In this document: positions 12,607 to 25,127 of the stretch, piece after piece
Numbering within the stretch: the first letter of the stretch is position 1
How the letters are laid out: each line of letters starts with the position of its first letter
DNA from: Anastrepha obliqua
Taxonomy: Eukaryota; Arthropoda; Insecta; Diptera; Tephritidae
Length of the DNA: 64,000 bases
Reading direction: 5' to 3'
Assembly (NCBI RefSeq): GCF_027943255.1
Contig: NC_072895.1
Location: 71,984,001 to 72,048,000, forward strand
Position numbers and translations under genes: made by a program
Notes under the pieces: model-generated
Seen by the model: only the letters and a program-made list of their open reading frames with translations
Databases searched by the model: none
Told to the model about the DNA's origin: nothing

Positions 12607-12931
12607 GCGGCCGCCGTAGCCTAATGGGTTGGTGCGTGATTACCATTCGGAATTCACAGAGAGAACGTTGGTTCGAATCTTGGTGAAACACCAAAATTAA
12701 GAAAAACATTTTTCTAATAGCGGTCGCCCCTCGGCTGGCAATGGCAAACCTCCGAGTATATCTCTGCCATGAAAAGCTCCTCATAAAATATCTGCCGTTT
12801 GGAGTCGGCTTGAAACTGTAGGTCCCTCCATTTGTGGAACAACATCAAGACGCACACCACAAATAGGAGGAGGAGCTCGGCCAAACACCCAAAAAGGGTG
12901 TACGCGCCAATTATATATATATATATATATA
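12607..12931 (+). mobile_element. tRNA-derived SINE, full-length copy
   Basis: The head carries an A box TAGCCTAATGG (12617-12627), which fits TRGYNNARNNG exactly. About 45 bp later is a B box GGTTCGAATCT (12670-12680), the internal promoter of RNA polymerase III. A tRNA-unrelated body of about 220 bp follows (caaacctccgagtatat, gtccctccatttgtgg, ccaaacacccaaaaaggg). It ends in a (TA)n run at 12911-12931. Copies at 19517-19836 and 59023-59197 show the same order on the minus strand. I recall this family as widespread in tephritid genomes. Confidence 0.9.
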
Positions 12932-15900
12932 TGTATTTTTTGTAATATTATTAAAAAGTGTGCGTTCTTTGTACGTATTGTATTGTACAATATTTTGGAA
13001 CTAAGAGCATGTTTTAGTACAATAGTTTTATTGAAAAATTCCTTTTTGTAATCTTATTAAGATATATTTCTTGTAATGCGTTCTTCGTACTTAAAAATTA
13101 TAAATAATGTATTACTATGAGAATAAAAACAAAAATATTTTTTGTATATGCCTGCACTAGGCGGAGTGCATAAACTCAAGCACTGACTAATATTTTGCAA
13201 GCACGGCATTACTGGGGAAAAATTAAAAAAAATCGATAAAAATGGATTCAAAGTTTTCAATTTACTATGCGTCTCTAAATAAAAGTAAGGATATGTTTTC
13301 ATCCGGAATATATATTGGATATATTGCCGGAAATTTAGGAATATTTTAAAGAGATTTAATTTTATCATATTACTAGCCGCATTAAACTTGGTCGCCCATA
13401 TTTCTGAAAAACGTTTGACTAATTTTGTTTTCAATATTTTCTTGATAGCTATAATGGTTGCTTGGCCATGTTTGAAAATTGAAGAAATCTGTATGCAAAA
13501 TACGGTTCAATACAAACCTCAAGCGAAAGTATGTGATTCACAGACTCATATATGATACATATGTAAAAAAGAACTGCTCCTGTGATTATATGCCCTTATG
13601 GCCATTGTATAATAAAAGCTTTATAAATCAAAGTTCCAAACTTTTTACGAAATTTGAAAATTTTTTTTAAATTATCAACACTTTTTTAAACTTTTGAATC
13701 AGAATTTTTAGAAATCTTTTAGCAAAACAAAGTGAAAGTTTGAGGTTGCTCCAAAATTGTGTAGATTTAAAAAAAAATTGTGCACACTAAGTTGAGCATT
13801 TACTTCCATAAAGAGGAATTCCTAGAGTTGCAAAATGTATATTTTTTAAACATAACCTAATTCCTAGAAGAATGCTTTATTAAATAAAGATAATAAGAGA
13901 CATACTTCCTTCAAAAGCGTTCCAATAAGTACATTTTAGAGCTAATTCAATTTCATCTTAATCTGTAGGTCACGTGCAAAGCGGTGCAGATTTCATCATC
14001 CAGTTTTGTTTTGGAATTATTTTTTATCGAATAAAAAAAAAACAATTTTACGCACTCCATTGCTTGTCTGTTTGTATACTGCAGCTGTCTATGCAAACAT
14101 TTCCAATAGCGTAATTAATGTTAATAATTTGAATGAAATCCGACAGATGGTCTGTACATATCTATTGATGATAGCATTTTTTGTCCAGCGTGTGGTAAAC
14201 GGTGCACACTTGTTTTCAAGCAGCGATAAACAGTTGCAAAATTGATTTTTTTTCCTAATTTCAATTTGAATTTTTATAAGTTTTGTACTTATGGATTGAA
14301 TTTTCACTGTACACTAATTTTAATTTTTTGTGTAATAAAAATAAATTGTTTTGGTTTTATAAATATATAAGTATGTAATATTACTTACGTAACAGATGTC
14401 ACTTCGTTTGCGCGCTTTTTTGGGGAAATCTTTAGACTTATTTACCATATGTCGCATGCATTTAAACGGTTTTTTGCACGTTTTCTGAGGAACGTATCTA
14501 CCATGTAAACAAAGAGTTAGGTTGTATACAGAATCTTGAAGAATATTGTACGTGTAAAAGGGTAAATTTTCAATTTAAAATTTGAGACTTTCATCTTGAC
14601 CCAACCACTGTATTCGCGTGAATTAAAAACGGAGCTTCTGACTATTCAGCAAACTGCATAAATAGATCATTGCTTCAAGTATAGAGACCTGACGTAAATA
14701 TGTAAGTGGGTTTGCCGTTGTTTTTTTGTTTAATTTTTTTCTTTATTATTTTTATTTTTATTTATTAATTATTTTGTAGTTCTATAGTCTCATTATGCAG
14801 CGCACATTTGCTTCTCAAAGTTACCCAACTAGAAATGAGTTTTATAGCTGAGTAAAATTTTGCAATTCGATTGGGAATCACTCTTAAATATGTTTAAAAC
14901 CCAATTGAAAGTGTATCATGCTTTACGTGGATCACGAATTGAGTGTTTTAGGACAGAGCGTTTTTCAGCGGAAGAAGCAGACCTACGCCCATCTCTAATC
15001 TCTAAGCTAGACTTTTTCAAAACAAGATTATCATTTTTACGTTTAAAACCGCTTCATCTATATATAAGTAGTGATACTCATTATTTTTTTTTCTTTTTTA
15101 TTTATAAATTTTGCTCATTTTTTTATTTCAATGAATTTCGTCATTTAGGTCCGCCGTATTTGTAATGCAATGTGTTTTTCTTTGTCTCACCGAATGGAAT
15201 ATTATGTGAATTCAAATAAGGGTCCAACATTTAAACTAACACTCTTAGAGCTGTAACACACGCTCGCTTTTAATAATGATTTAAAACTTTGTCAAATATA
15301 AGAGCTTGACTAGCGATCAGGCATTGATGCGTTACCAAAAAAACTTTAATAGTGCTTACATATGAAGTACTAAAGATGTTAATAGCTATTTCAGACAAAA
15401 TTGGAAGTCTTACTGTCTACCAATTCAAGTAGACTAGTTTGATGCAAGTCATTTGGCGGCAATGCGAGCTTACCAAAGCCCGCATAGGGGAAGTTATCAA
15501 CGACTGGGAGACTGGAAATTCATACGACACTGGATAACGAATCCAAGACAGAAGCAAAAAAAACAGTTTATCCTTCCTTCGAGAAGCGCATCAAGTAGGC
15601 TGTTTAACCTAGATACAGCGGACTAACGAACTTTCTTGTGCAGAAAACTATGATTAGTAGAAGTGGTCTGGTGTTTCTACGAACTGGTTGATGAGGTGCT
15701 CTCGCAAGGCACCTAAGAGGTTTGTGATATGGTACAAAAAGGCCGAGGAGCTAGTCATATAATATTAATAAATGGTCGGCAATTCTAACTCTACTTGTGT
15801 ATCCTAGAAATACCCAAGAAAACTCTGATTGCCCTGTCATTCCTCTTTCTATCCAAAAGTTGATATTTTTCTATAAAACTTAAATATTAATTAAAGAGTT

Positions 15901-17229
15901 TTCTCCTAACCACCAACTCTTTTGATGCATTGCCTAAAAAATGTATCGAATTTGTGAATCGTTAGCTTCTTTAACAGATACAAGAAGGTAAAAATTAATT
16001 CTTCAAATTGTATGTATGTAATCTAAAATGTATTCGTGTGAGTAACACTCAAAAGGATGTAAGTAATTACCCTTTCTGTTTTTTGCATTATAATCAGCCA
16101 TCTTCAGATACTCTCTTCATAAGCAACTAAGTACAAAAGCATTTATAATTTTACCCATCTTGTATGTAAGACTGCTATTTTAAGCTCAAGCCGATCGATC
16201 GACCACAAATGCTCAATGAAAATAAGCGTCTATTTTCTATTAACATTTATATGCACTTACATGCATACATGCATTCTTATACATATTTATGGGTACTCCA
16301 TTCGATATATACACAACAATATATTCTAATTACAACTAAATTGCCATCTCGTTGTCAGCCGTAATGCTACTGCTACTGAAACAGTCGCTGCGGGTTGTCG
16401 GTCGCGCAGCATCAGCAACCCGTAACTCTGTGCAACTCTGCAAAGTATTAGTGGCAAGTTTATGGTTTAGAAGTGGCATGCGCGACTACTACAGACTCAC
16501 TGAAAAGTAAAGTTGAAGCTGTAGGCAGTTGGTAGAAAAAACTGGCAAATCGACAAGATACGAGTTATATTTTTAGAAAAACCACATTTGGCAGCGACTA
16601 TAAATAGTTTAAATGTTGGCCGCAACTGTTGGTTGGTTGATTGGTTGGTGAGACGGCTAAATTGGACCATCAGACACACAAAGCCAGTTAGTAGCTAAGC
16701 CATGGCTGCAACAAAATACCTTGTTGCCAATTTGAACATTTGCTAGCGCCTAACATAGGCTGGCAGGCAAACTGACGCCACAGCTCATTGCTTGACTTTG
16801 TAAACGTGCTTGCTGAAGTATGCACGCAGATACACACTCTTGCACACTTACTATGCCAGCATGTGCAAATTCTGCGGATGCGCGGCAAATTTCCTTCTTT
16901 GTTTTGTATTTTAAGGCAGTTTGTAAATTTCGGTTGGCTTGTGATTTTACAGAGTAGAGTGGTTGTTCTCCACATTTGTACCAGAATTCTTTCAAGCTCT
17001 TTTTACGGTAACGTTTTCGTGCCAAAAGTTCCATTTATATAAATATTTGCCATAATTTGTTTTTGTAAATTTAGTAATACTGGTTTGTTGTTTCGAATAG
17101 TAAAAGTACATTTAATGGCATTTAAATTAGAGTATATTTTTTAAGAGTTAACGATTTTTTTTAAATATGTTTTTGTTTAGCTTTTTGTTAGCTTATTTAC
17201 GCTATATATTCAATAAAATGTATAGTCAC
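12932..17229. other. AT-rich non-coding DNA
   Basis: No supported gene. Positions 13600-13830 carry a dispersed repeat (listed separately). About 15380-15760 is less AT-rich and may be an unclassified decayed element, but no motif could be read in any frame. About 16360-16460 is a modest GC-richer stretch with no ORF. Confidence 0.45.
13600..13830 (+). repeat. Dispersed AT-rich repeat, copy A
   Basis: The run 'ataaatcaaagttcc ... gaatttttagaaat ... aaagtgaaagtttga ... gttgctc ... ttgagcatttacttcc' matches 33760-33970 in the same order and 28703-28830 over the second half. Copies are diverged and contain no ORF. Confidence 0.6.
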
Positions 17230-18090
17230 CACCATTGGCAATAATGGTTCATACTTTGTGTTAATTTCTGCGCAAGTTGTGGAGATAATCTTGTTCAACC
17301 GAATTCGCCGTGACAACTGTTCCACCGTCTTTATGTATCTTCCTTTGAGTTTTTACTTAGCTATTGCCCAAAATCTTTTCAATTGGCTTGGCGTCAAGCG
17401 ACTGTGAAGGCCAATCCAACATTTCTACCACCATTTCACTCTACAAACCTTAGCCTTTGATGGTTGGGATCATTGCTTTCTTGTAAAATCCTAGGTTGGC
17501 TAGTTCTTCAAAGCATCTTCACAGCTGACGGTAATAATACTTTTTAGTAAATTTTATTAATCAACACTGCATTGAAATTGGCGGTTTAATTAATTGTTCG
17601 GACAAGCAGGCCCAAACAAGAACCTTAACTGGATGCTTAACAGTTTGTTGAATCAATTGTCAGCAGTAAACTAGGACAGACATATGCAACTGTTCACCTA
17701 AAAAAGATTCGTCCGTGAATATTACGTTTGCCCAATTCTGTTCTGAATTTGCCTTAGTCCATACATGTATTTTTTCTCCAGAATTTGAGATATTCTGCAC
17801 CTAAACGTCCTCGAATCGTGGTTTTGGATACATTAACACCACTTTTCCTCAAAACTATTTCAACTTGACGCAACGATTGGTTCGGCTTTGTCACCAACAA
17901 ATCAATGATTTTCTGATCTTGCTTAGGAGGAGATATGTTTTTTTTTGCCTCGTTCGTGTAACGTTCACGTTTTTAACTTCGTTTATTTACGAACGTCTTC
18001 GACTTCTTCAAATATTTTGCTGCAGATGAACGCCACACTTTGAACTTTTAGAGTGTATGCATAGGAACACTGCTTCAAATCGTTTTTCAA
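17230..18090 (-). pseudogene. Tc1/mariner-superfamily transposase fossil
   Basis: On the minus strand the order is: a winged-helix-like stretch (NQSLRQVEIVLRKSGVNVSKTTI, about 17895-17825, broken by changes), then NIHGRIFFR near 17720 (first catalytic region), and DWPSQSLDAKPIEK near 17410-17370. The last corresponds to the DWPSQSPDLNPIEN block around the Glu. In-frame stops occur throughout. The inverted ends were not found. This is an old DDE copy, distinct in wording from the other Tc1 copies here. Confidence 0.62.
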
Positions 18091-19085
18091 ACGCGTAGCT
18101 CATTTTGTAAAAACAACGTACGTTTTCTAAATTTCTCACAAAACTAACAAATTGCACAACGCGAATTGGAAAAACAATACGCGTATTTATTTAGGAGCAT
18201 TTAAATTTTTTATAACAGAACTCTAACTCTGGATATTAGACATAGTATGATTATGTTAAGTATGTAATCAACATTATGGCATTAAAGTCGACTTTTTGAA
18301 TTTTCTACGGTATCTTAATCCTAGTCCTTGTGTGTCTGAAATCAATCAAAACAAGTTTCACATTAAGAATTTGAATTTTAAATTGCAAAAAATTCAAAAA
18401 TCTGTGTTTACAACTTTAAAGCTGAAATTTCTACACGCTATTTAATTTCCGAAATACTATACATATGCCCAACACAATTTCACTTACTGTAACGAATTCC
18501 TGACTTTCCCCGCATTGACTTTCCTTTCTTACCCAATAAAAAATTCATTTCAAACAAATGAACGCCACTATCCATTCTTCCATCCATCGTCTGCCAAACT
18601 CAATATGCCAATTTTAGCATCTCTATTATTATTTTTTTAAATTTCTCAAAATCGCTTTTTCCTTAGTTATACTGTAATTTGTTGGCTTTCAGGTAGCTAT
18701 TTTTAAAAAGCCTAAAAATAGCCAAACATTAAACTGGTCAATGCACCTCCGCTGAAGCAGTGGCGATAATTGTGAATAATTGCTGCAACACTGGGGTACA
18801 TGCACACATACACACACATGTATGCCATTTATGTTGCATATACAATGGTTTTTTCTTTTTGGTTTTTGTAATATAAATACTCATATCATACTGGTAATGG
18901 TGCAACATCTAACCGCAAATCAATCAACTGGCGACGATAGCCAACTACAATGTCTGACCAAGTAAATTGCCACTTGAAACACAAATTACAACAACGCGTT
19001 GGTTGAAAACTATGCACCGGTGTATGTGCACTACTTTGTAAACGGATATTAGTGCTGAGTGTGATTGATATGATTTGATTTGCAG
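18091..19085. other. AT-rich non-coding DNA
   Basis: No gene or element recognised. Confidence 0.45.
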
Positions 19086-19219
19086 TTTGTGTGCCACATC
19101 CTGATCAACGTTTTTGCATCGCCGATGGTGGTACCGATACGACTTGGATGGAAAGCAATGTCGGGCAATGTTTCTACAAAAAAACTAGTACTTATATTTT
19201 TGTAGCTCCGGTTGGGTAA
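19086..19219 (+). other. Weak candidate terminal exon or coding relic
   Basis: After a plausible acceptor (tgatttgcag, ending 19085) a frame from 19088 encodes 43 residues to TAA at 19217-19219. It starts CVPHPDQRFCIADGG and has three Cys. The local base composition is more codon-like than its surroundings. I do not recognise a family; a secreted cysteine-rich exon or a pseudogene relic is possible. There is no second exon to support it. Confidence 0.2.
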
Positions 19220-19516
19220 TGCTAAAGTTATGGTCTAAGTTCAAACAGCGACAAAGGGAGTTAAATTGGTTAGATGGATTTCTTATTAATAATTTAAGTT
19301 CGTTTACCGAAAATGCCCGCTGAATATTCGCCAGAAATTATATTGAAAAAAGATTTCTACTCCCTCGTAAACTTCTACTCTCTCATAAACAAGGCTACCC
19401 AGAAAAAATATTTGTTTTATTTGAAAATTCATTATATTATTTACTAAAATTAAAAATTTTAAAATAAAAAAAAATCATTGATCCGTGTGTTTGAAGTGGT
19501 TCCATTGATGGCTACA

Positions 19517-19836
19517 CTATATATATCATATATAATTGGCGCTTACATCCTTTGTTTGGGGGTTGACCTAGCTTTTACGTCTTGATGTTTTTCCACAAAT
19601 TGGGGGTCTTTCAGGTTTACCAGTATATCGCCTCCGTACGACAGATGGTTCGTGAGGAGATTGTTCATGGCAGAAATACACCTGGAGATTACCTATTCTC
19701 TGCCGAGAGGCGATCGCTATTAGAAAAATTTTTTCTAATATATCATTTTCGTGTTTCGTGCGGACAGCGGGGTTCGAACTCGAGCACTACAGAATGGTAA
19801 TGGCGCACATTCCCATGCGGCTATGACGGCCGCAAT
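19517..19836 (-). mobile_element. tRNA-derived SINE, diverged copy
   Basis: Same family as 12607-12931, reading from 19836 down to a (TA)n tail at 19533-19517. The B box GAGTTCGAACC is kept on the minus strand. The A box (TAGCCGCATGG) has one departure from consensus. The body blocks (ctaatagcgatcgcc, catcaagacg, gcgccaattatat) are in order but with many substitutions, so the copy is older than the 12607 one. Confidence 0.87.
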
Positions 19837-21277
19837 GGCTAAACTATACTTATAGAAATTATTAGGGTTATTGATGCGAAAGCAAGTGACATAAAACTGA
19901 CCATCCCAGGAACAGGTATACCTACTGAATACGGCCCAAATTAAATCACACATGCGATTTCTCTAAATAACTACCTAGCGTATGAGCTTGTAGCCTATGC
20001 CGATGCCAGAGATCTAAAGAATACACTTAAAAACTTTGACTGTAATCCATTCATTAGTTTCTTTTCACCTTAACAACAACTAAGACTTTTTTCTATTTAT
20101 GTAGTTTAACTTAGTTAAGTTGAGTTAACTATTGTTAGAAGTTTACTTTTTTACTTCCTATGGTCACTGATTATTCAAACCTAAAATTAATTTAATTACT
20201 TTGCAAGTGGTAAAAAAATCACTTTAGGTTTGTTGGCATTTAATTAAGACTATTTTAATTGAGAATTATTTATAAACTTTACCATTGCAAGCATATAAAT
20301 TTCCTAAGAAATTCTCGTACAAACACTTAGCATTACCAAATGGTCAGTCAAGTCAGCTTTGACGTGCCATTCCCAAGGGAGTTAAAGGCAGAACACATTC
20401 ATAAGCACCAAAAAAAGTTACCATCAGTATGTACATTTATGTGTGCATTGGCTGCTAAGCATTCATTAATTAGTTCTTGACCATAAAAAAAATGTTGCAA
20501 CATGACCAAATGCTGTTGTCGGTTGCAGTTTGTTGCGTGAAGTGTTTCATTAAGGCATTGCAACATTCAATGCCTTGCTGCGTGCGAGCCTTTCAATTCA
20601 CATGTATGAATTTTTTTGTTTTTGCTTTTCTTAAGCCTTCTCCGCACACCTTCATTCCAATGAGTGATGGTTAGTCCGTCAGCGCCTAACCAACATCCTG
20701 TCATTTTAATTTGCACTTTTCTTTTGCTGTTACCAACAGCAAACAGTCATAGCCACCAATAAACATACATTTATATGAATATACATTATACTTATAAGTA
20801 GATATGTACATAAGAGTACTTATAATCGTTTACACCTCTTTTTTGGCCGACATATGGCATGTCTAAATGCAATAAAACATGAAATATGTATGTACATGTT
20901 GCGAGTGGCAAGTTGCACATTCCATATTCATGCTTGCTGACTCAGTGACAGCAGCTGTGTAGTATCCATGGCATTCGAAGCACTCGAACGTGTGTGTGCG
21001 TGTATTTTGTATGCTTGGCTGATTTCCATGCACATCTTCATTGCAGCAATGCATGCGACTTCAGCGCAGCAGTCAACTGAACCTCTTACACCTCTCTGCC
21101 CAGCAATGGCAGTTTAAGCTTGGATAAAGAATCTAAACAAAGCACAAAACAAAAAAACAGGAGTGAATGAAAAATCTTAATAAACTGACTGCCTTGCTAA
21201 GCAAAATTTCATGGAGGAGTGTCTCCGCTGTCCGCGTCAGATGTTAGCTACTTTTCTTTGCTTTACTTGAACATATA
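19837..21277. other. AT-rich non-coding DNA
   Basis: No gene or element recognised. TAAGTT-rich simple stretches occur near 20105-20140. Confidence 0.45.
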
Positions 21278-21815
21278 CAGGGTGGGCCGAATAAGACCTG
21301 CTAATGTTAAGCACAAATAACTTTTTTATTTTTGGCATATTTATTTGTCTCTTTTTGTAGGTTATAATTGAATTGTTAGAAATTTATTATGGAACCCTAT
21401 CGCAAGACCACCAACAACGACTACAATACGCTATTCGTTTTACACAATTAGCCACACAAATTGATTTTTTAAATAATGTTTTGATGCGGATGAAGCGCAT
21501 TTCTATTTAAATGGTTATGCCAACAAACAAAACTGTAGATTGTGAGGCTCTGAAAATCCAAGGGCAACACACCAACATCAGTTGCACCCATCTAAATGCA
21601 CTGTTTGGTGCGGTGTTATGGCCACTGGAGTTATCCGTCCATATTTTTTCGAAAATAAGGATGAAACGCCGAAATCGATTTCAGGAGCTTTTTGCGGCCA
21701 ATAGCGGAGCAGTATCCTAATTTGTGGTTTCAACAAGATGGAGCAACTGCGCATACTGCTAGGCAAATTATGGACTTGCTGCGTGACATTAGTAGGTCTA
21801 ATTAGGCCCACCCTA
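21278..21815 (+). mobile_element. Internally deleted mariner element
   Basis: 538 bp flanked by TA (21276-21277 and 21816-21817). The ends are CAGGGTGGGCCGAATAAGAC and its diverged inverse (terminal base changed). Inside, across two frames, are mariner transposase blocks: DEAHFYLNGYANKQNCR at about 21490, TVWCGVMATGVIRPYFFE at about 21607, and FQQDGATAHTARQ at about 21735. The N-terminus and C-terminus are deleted. The wording is close to the DD41D protein at 62956-63843, so the same broad rosa-like group is likely. Confidence 0.85.
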
Positions 21816-21817
21816 TA

Positions 21818-22861
21818 TTTAGTTTTTCCAAGAATTTCCTGTTTTACTGTCTTTTATTATCTCTCGCTTCTATTTTTTGTGGTCTTTGTTAGTCATGCAA
21901 CGTGAATACCTTCAGCAGTTTATGCGTGTGTGTATGTGTATGCAGGCTTTAAGCATTGAAAGCAAGTATAAGACGCCAAAAGGATGTGAAAGCTGGCGCC
22001 GACATCATTCCGGTTGGACTTTAAATAAGTCAACCCTTCCGGCGCTGCCCTTTAACTTTATACAATAAAAAGTGTTCAATCTCCTTCTTGTCAAGTGTCT
22101 CTCCCACAGCACATATGTACTCGCAAGTTTGAAGTTTTTCTTCTTCAAAGCTCCGCCTTCATTATATTTAAACTATGTTTCTTTTGTGTTGTGAGTGTTG
22201 CGAGTGTGCCTAGCTGTATTGGACCCGGCACATGACTACTACATTGATGCGCCCTATTTCGCGCTTAAAGTTGATATAATTCTATGTTCTTACTTACATA
22301 CCTCGTTATATTTTCAACACTCAGTTCACTGCCTCTTGCTTTAGGCTTTCAGCTTTTAATCTGATATGCGTGTACCCATATTTTTCACTCCATTCGCTTT
22401 CGAGTATTTGACGATACATCAACTTATCGCAGTACTGTATTCATAGATATTTTGCTGTATTTTCCCTCAATGAAAACCCAAACAACTCAGCAAGTATTCT
22501 TGTAAATGAATTGGTAAAAATCATACTAGTTCGAAAGTGTTTTAAAGTGTGTTTAAAAAAAACATTCTTCTTTTACTATACATATAAATTTTTCAAAATG
22601 GGGATGCACAAAATGATAATAAGATGAATGTAAATGTTGATGAAGTCAATCATCTGCTTATTTTGTCCATTACTTAATTTAGCCCATTAACTAATACAAC
22701 ACTCAAAGGTTCGTTAAATGGTATAGGAAGAGCTTACCTTCCATAGGTTGTCCTTAACATTTGGCAGGGCATAGTAAAAACACCAACTGTTAGCAGTAAA
22801 TGAATATAGAAGACTTTAGACTATTGTACTTTGGCTGGAATGAAAACTGGTAGTAGCATAA
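21818..22861. other. AT-rich non-coding DNA
   Basis: No supported gene between the mariner remnant and the TIR element that begins at 22863. Confidence 0.45.
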
Positions 22862-23994
22862 ATAGTGGAGTGCCCGGGGGTTTTGACCTCGGATCTCTGA
22901 GGGACTGAATGAATTGCCATGTAACCATCAAGATTTTCTTTTGTATGCTCTAAATTGTAACTTCTACCAATATTATATTGTGCAATTAATTTTTTCATTG
23001 TTTAAACAAAAAAATATGAAAAATTAATATATTGGAGCATAATATAATATTTAGTTGGAAATAATTTTTTTTAGTTCTACGTTAAATTTTACTTAAATAG
23101 ATAAAGAAAAACATCTTCCCAACGTTATATATTATTGGTTATATTATGGCTGGAAGTGGGATAAAAGAAGTTCTTTCTACCATTTATGCAGAAAATACGA
23201 TTGATCACATAACGTCAGGACGTGCCTATGCTAGAGCAGTACGTGCTCATACCTTATTGCAGCAGGCTTTATCACAATTAATTTTTGAAGATCTTAAGGA
23301 AAATAACGCGGATTTTTTAAATGTATTGAATGACGAATAAATATCGATGATTTTTGAAATGTTCAATTACAATGAAATTACAGAAAATCAAGAATTTCAA
23401 ATGCTGAGTAGAATTTTTGAAGATAAGTTAATTGAGCATGAAAATAAAGATAAAACATCAAAACTATGGATTACGTATTTTCGAATGGTAACAATATTGA
23501 AAGACTTCATTGCTACCGACCTTATGGGGGATTGGAATTTACATCTGCATAGTACTGAGCTGATGATTCCACTATTCGACGCATCAGGACATTTTCCCTA
23601 TGCGAAGGCTGCACAAATTTATCTGCAAGATATGAAGGAATTACAGTGTAAAATGGATCCAGCAGAGTTCGAAAAATATACAACAGGATATTTCACATCT
23701 AGGCGATCAGATTTTTTTTTTCTGGTATTGCAAGTGATCAGACTTTAATGAACGGAATAAGCGTCGAAGGGGGTCCTTTTTAACGAGGTGCCACTGAAAG
23801 TGTAGTTTACAAATGGATCAGAGGAGTTATTTATAGAAAAGATATTATTGAAAGCATAGCAAATTTTTGTGACATATCTTTCAATAAAAGTCATCAACGC
23901 AGTGATTCTACAGATGCTAGAATTGAAAGGGATGGTATCGATGTAAAAAGATTGGTAGACTTTTTCAAAGAACACAGTCCTTTTCCTGATACAG
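22862..23994 (+). repeat. Tandem duplication, copy 1 (1,133 bp)
   Basis: Every landmark recurs exactly 1,133 bp later (ATG 23146/24279, TAA 23338/24471, 10-T run 23712/24845, frame end 23748/24881). No difference was seen on reading. The 5' edge coincides with the left terminus of the transposon. The 3' edge is inside the coding region, after 'cctgatacag'. Confidence 0.95.
23146..23994 (+). pseudogene. Duplicated 5' part of the PIN/CXC gene
   Basis: Copy of the first 849 bp of the gene at 24279-27403 with the same lesions: TAA at 23338-23340, a frame change at the 10-T run near 23712, and a TAA near 23776. It ends abruptly at 23994, where the second left terminus follows. It cannot make a complete protein. 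Confidence 0.88.
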
Positions 23995-25127
23995 ATAGTG
24001 GAGTGCCCGGGGGTTTTGACCTCGGATCTCTGAGGGACTGAATGAATTGCCATGTAACCATCAAGATTTTCTTTTGTATGCTCTAAATTGTAACTTCTAC
24101 CAATATTATATTGTGCAATTAATTTTTTCATTGTTTAAACAAAAAAATATGAAAAATTAATATATTGGAGCATAATATAATATTTAGTTGGAAATAATTT
24201 TTTTTAGTTCTACGTTAAATTTTACTTAAATAGATAAAGAAAAACATCTTCCCAACGTTATATATTATTGGTTATATTATGGCTGGAAGTGGGATAAAAG
24301 AAGTTCTTTCTACCATTTATGCAGAAAATACGATTGATCACATAACGTCAGGACGTGCCTATGCTAGAGCAGTACGTGCTCATACCTTATTGCAGCAGGC
24401 TTTATCACAATTAATTTTTGAAGATCTTAAGGAAAATAACGCGGATTTTTTAAATGTATTGAATGACGAATAAATATCGATGATTTTTGAAATGTTCAAT
24501 TACAATGAAATTACAGAAAATCAAGAATTTCAAATGCTGAGTAGAATTTTTGAAGATAAGTTAATTGAGCATGAAAATAAAGATAAAACATCAAAACTAT
24601 GGATTACGTATTTTCGAATGGTAACAATATTGAAAGACTTCATTGCTACCGACCTTATGGGGGATTGGAATTTACATCTGCATAGTACTGAGCTGATGAT
24701 TCCACTATTCGACGCATCAGGACATTTTCCCTATGCGAAGGCTGCACAAATTTATCTGCAAGATATGAAGGAATTACAGTGTAAAATGGATCCAGCAGAG
24801 TTCGAAAAATATACAACAGGATATTTCACATCTAGGCGATCAGATTTTTTTTTTCTGGTATTGCAAGTGATCAGACTTTAATGAACGGAATAAGCGTCGA
24901 AGGGGGTCCTTTTTAACGAGGTGCCACTGAAAGTGTAGTTTACAAATGGATCAGAGGAGTTATTTATAGAAAAGATATTATTGAAAGCATAGCAAATTTT
25001 TGTGACATATCTTTCAATAAAAGTCATCAACGCAGTGATTCTACAGATGCTAGAATTGAAAGGGATGGTATCGATGTAAAAAGATTGGTAGACTTTTTCA
25101 AAGAACACAGTCCTTTTCCTGATACAG
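23995..25127 (+). repeat. Tandem duplication, copy 2 (1,133 bp)
   Basis: Second unit. It continues without break into the rest of the gene at 25128 (atgcaattatg), so this copy belongs to the complete element. Confidence 0.95.

Noticed and set aside
12670..12680. tRNA gene suggested by A and B boxes
   Set aside because: No acceptor stem or anticodon arm can be folded; the unit belongs to a repeated SINE.
12461..12784. 107-codon minus-strand ORF
   Set aside because: Overlaps the SINE on its antisense strand; no coding evidence.
22816..22998. 60-codon minus ORF sharing its N-terminus with another at 23745-24131
   Set aside because: Both come from the duplicated left end of the transposon read on the other strand.
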